From Chloroflexus aurantiacus J-10-fl (GTDB lineage Bacteria > Chloroflexota > Chloroflexia > Chloroflexales > Chloroflexaceae), in the NCBI RefSeq assembly GCF_000018865.1, contig NC_010175.1:3038001-3102000 (forward strand): DNA of 64,000 bases, read 5' to 3'. The notes under the pieces were generated by a model that was given only the letters and a program-made list of their open reading frames with translations, ran no database searches and was not told where the DNA came from. The stretch's first letter is position 1. The number at the start of each line of letters is the position of its first letter. Made by a program: the position numbers and the translations under genes. This document shows, piece by piece, positions 62,877 through 64,000 of this stretch.

Positions 62877-63151
62877 AACTTATTTCATAAAAAGTTGTAC
62901 TGTCGCGCTCGAATAACCATCTCCGGTACCATCACGTGCTGGATTGGTTGCCTTGCTCGCTCCTCATCCGCGTGTGGCGTCGTTTGGAGTGCGGCAGCCA
63001 TGCTGCCGCGCCAGCCGTACACACGATCTGGCGCGTGTAACGTCGTTGACCCGGCTGGTCACGCGGAGGCCAGGTGTGCTCGTCACGAACATGGAATCGA
63101 GCGGCAATGAAGAAGATACCTTCTCGTAGATGTTTTTTGAAATAGGTTCTA
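62874..63151. mobile_element. TA-flanked MITE-like element, complete copy of about 274 bp
   Basis: Left end TA-GAACTTATTTCATAAAAA (62874-62893). Right end TTTTTTGAAATAGGTTC-TA (63133-63151). The terminal inverted repeats agree at about 15 of 18 positions, and each end abuts TA. The interior holds the GCGGCAGCCATGCTGCCGC module in reverse orientation (62932-63064). No transposase frame is present. This is the best-defined copy of the family in the window. Confidence 0.72.
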
Positions 63152-63290
63152 ACCTCTCTGTCATGTCTGGCCGCCGGGACTGGTACAGCCTGCCTGATTG
63201 CGCACCCGGCTGGACGCGACGGTCATTTGTCTTCATCAACTTGCAAAGATATGCTGACCAGTGTTGACAGATATGCTGTCGAATTTCACC

Positions 63291-63572
63291 TCATTCGCCG
63301 GGTTCTTCCCGTTTTAGATGATCTCCCCGGCGCAAACGGGCTAATTTGGCCTGGATGCGCCGACGAGCAGCATCGGTTGCTTCCGGGTCGAGTTCAATCG
63401 CGGTTATTTGATCCGCTAGCCATTGAATGCGCAGCCAGTCGCCTTCACGGGCATTTGGCGGGAGCATGGTGCGCATCACATCGTGCGGTCGCTGGGTTTG
63501 ACCGATCAGGATCACTGCGTATTCACCTTCAAAGCGATCAATGACGCCCTGCTCATACCGAACCTCTTCCAT
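63291..63572 (-). CDS. DUF3006 family protein
   Basis: 93 residues. The sequence QGVIDRFEGEYAVILIGQTQRPHDVMRTMLPPNAREGDWLRIQW is characteristic of DUF3006. A short basic C-terminal helix follows (TDAARRRIQAKLARLRRGDHLKREE). Members are small beta-barrel-like proteins, commonly encoded next to ComEC-like metallo-hydrolases, as here (20 bases from the 63.6 kb gene on the same strand). The function is not established. No signal peptide. Confidence 0.85.
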   Translation of the reverse strand: MEEVRYEQGVIDRFEGEYAVILIGQTQRPHDVMRTMLPPNAREGDWLRIQWLADQITAIELDPEATDAARRRIQAKLARLRRGDHLKREEPGE

Positions 63573-63592
63573 ACCGCAGTTCCTTTCATGTT

Positions 63593-64000
63593 TTAAGGGA
63601 GGCTTTCACAGGCAATTCCATCGTCGTCACCGTCTAACCGGTGTGGATCGCGGGCCGGACCGCCGTTGGCGAGGAAAAATGCCTGGGCTTCGGCCTGGGT
63701 CGCAAAATTTCTGCAATCACGATCACCCTGGGTCGTGTTGTTGGATGAAGGAGCAGTACCGGGCATTTCCGGTGCAGCAGTCGGTGGCCGATCATACCCG
63801 GTTTGAATCTGGTAGTCAACGCCGTCGGTGACAATAACGATAGTGCCGTGTTCATCCGTGCCGTACACTTCGGCCCCTATTTGCTGCAGGGCTTGAATGG
63901 TTTCGCGGTGTGGATGACCGTAATTGTTGTCGCGTCCAGCCGAGTAGACGGCAATCCTCGGCTGGACTGCCGCCAGAAACCCGGCTGTTGAAGAGGTGCG
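63593..64000 (-). CDS. ComEC-like metallo-beta-lactamase fold protein with excalibur domain (5' partial)
   Basis: Only the last 135 residues are in the window; the frame is open at base 64000. It begins [53 protein letters not shown], the end of the competence-related (ComEC C-terminal) metallo-hydrolase domain. The final 45 residues ([22 protein letters not shown]...[10 protein letters not shown]) are an excalibur calcium-binding domain with a DxDxDG-type loop. Such proteins are extracellular and may act as nucleases or hydrolases. GTG 63868 is internal, not the start. The 3' end lies 20 bases upstream of DUF3006. Confidence 0.85.
   Translation of the reverse strand, partial: RTSSTAGFLAAVQPRIAVYSAGRDNNYGHPHRETIQALQQIGAEVYGTDEHGTIVIVTDGVDYQIQTGYDRPPTAAPEMPGTAPSSNNTTQGDRDCRNFATQAEAQAFFLANGGPARDPHRLDGDDDGIACESLP

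Overview
The window reads as a chromosomal segment of a filamentous anoxygenic phototroph of the genus Chloroflexus. The main support is a gntR-sct-ccl-hyuA-hyuB operon whose CoA-transferase and citramalyl-CoA lyase match the enzymes described from Chloroflexus aurantiacus. The GC-rich sequence, zinc-hook SbcC, tandem cyclase/ATPase regulators and secreted proteins ending in FLPxxxR-like tails also fit. Species was assigned from gene content and codon style, not from a database search.

Layout. 1-5.7 kb: a cut-off R3H/ATPase gene, tmk, a cyclic-di-AMP receptor-like gene, a zinc-ribbon membrane protein, a P1 peptidase and a peptide-binding lipoprotein. 6.3-11.8 kb (minus strand): murT, a PD-(D/E)XK-like protein, proC and a large secreted delta-60 repeat protein. 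12.3-17.8 kb: a PIG-L deacetylase facing a phosphoesterase, a 47-residue membrane protein, SbcC and a small membrane protein. 17.9-24 kb: a TA-flanked inverted-repeat element, terC, a lysR gene, a 121-bp tandem array, an amine oxidase and dnaK. 24.4-36.8 kb: signalling genes (two cyclase proteins, a BTAD/AAA/TPR regulator), a VapBC-type module, a glycosyltransferase, a second short cyclic-di-AMP receptor-like gene and a phosphoribosyltransferase. 36.9-40 kb: two tandem arrays and an oppD/oppF-like ATPase pair. 40.2-40.5 kb: tRNA-Ile and tRNA-Ala with promoter and terminator. 40.5-48.3 kb: an amidohydrolase and the gntR operon. 48.5 kb: a family 2 glycosyltransferase.

49.8-61.7 kb holds a type III-D CRISPR effector locus: divergent csx3-AAA, a CARF protein fused to a LuxR-type HTH, a Card1/Can2-like CARF protein, cas10 without an HD domain, single cas7, csx10 with a long helical tail, a double cas7, csx19 and a RAMP with a C-terminal S1 domain. 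Six effector genes are joined by ATGA overlaps or gaps of about 10 bases. No cas6, cas1, cas2, separate small subunit or CRISPR array is present, so guides must come from elsewhere. The last gene, an AAA ATPase, stops after 47 codons exactly where a TA-GAACTTATTTCAT repeat end begins.

61.7-64 kb: repeat-derived DNA around an XRE regulator, then a DUF3006 gene and the 3' end of a ComEC-like metallo-hydrolase gene with an excalibur domain. The repeats at 5.8, 17.9, 37.3, 61.7 and 62.9 kb share sub-modules and look like one family of composite, non-autonomous elements.
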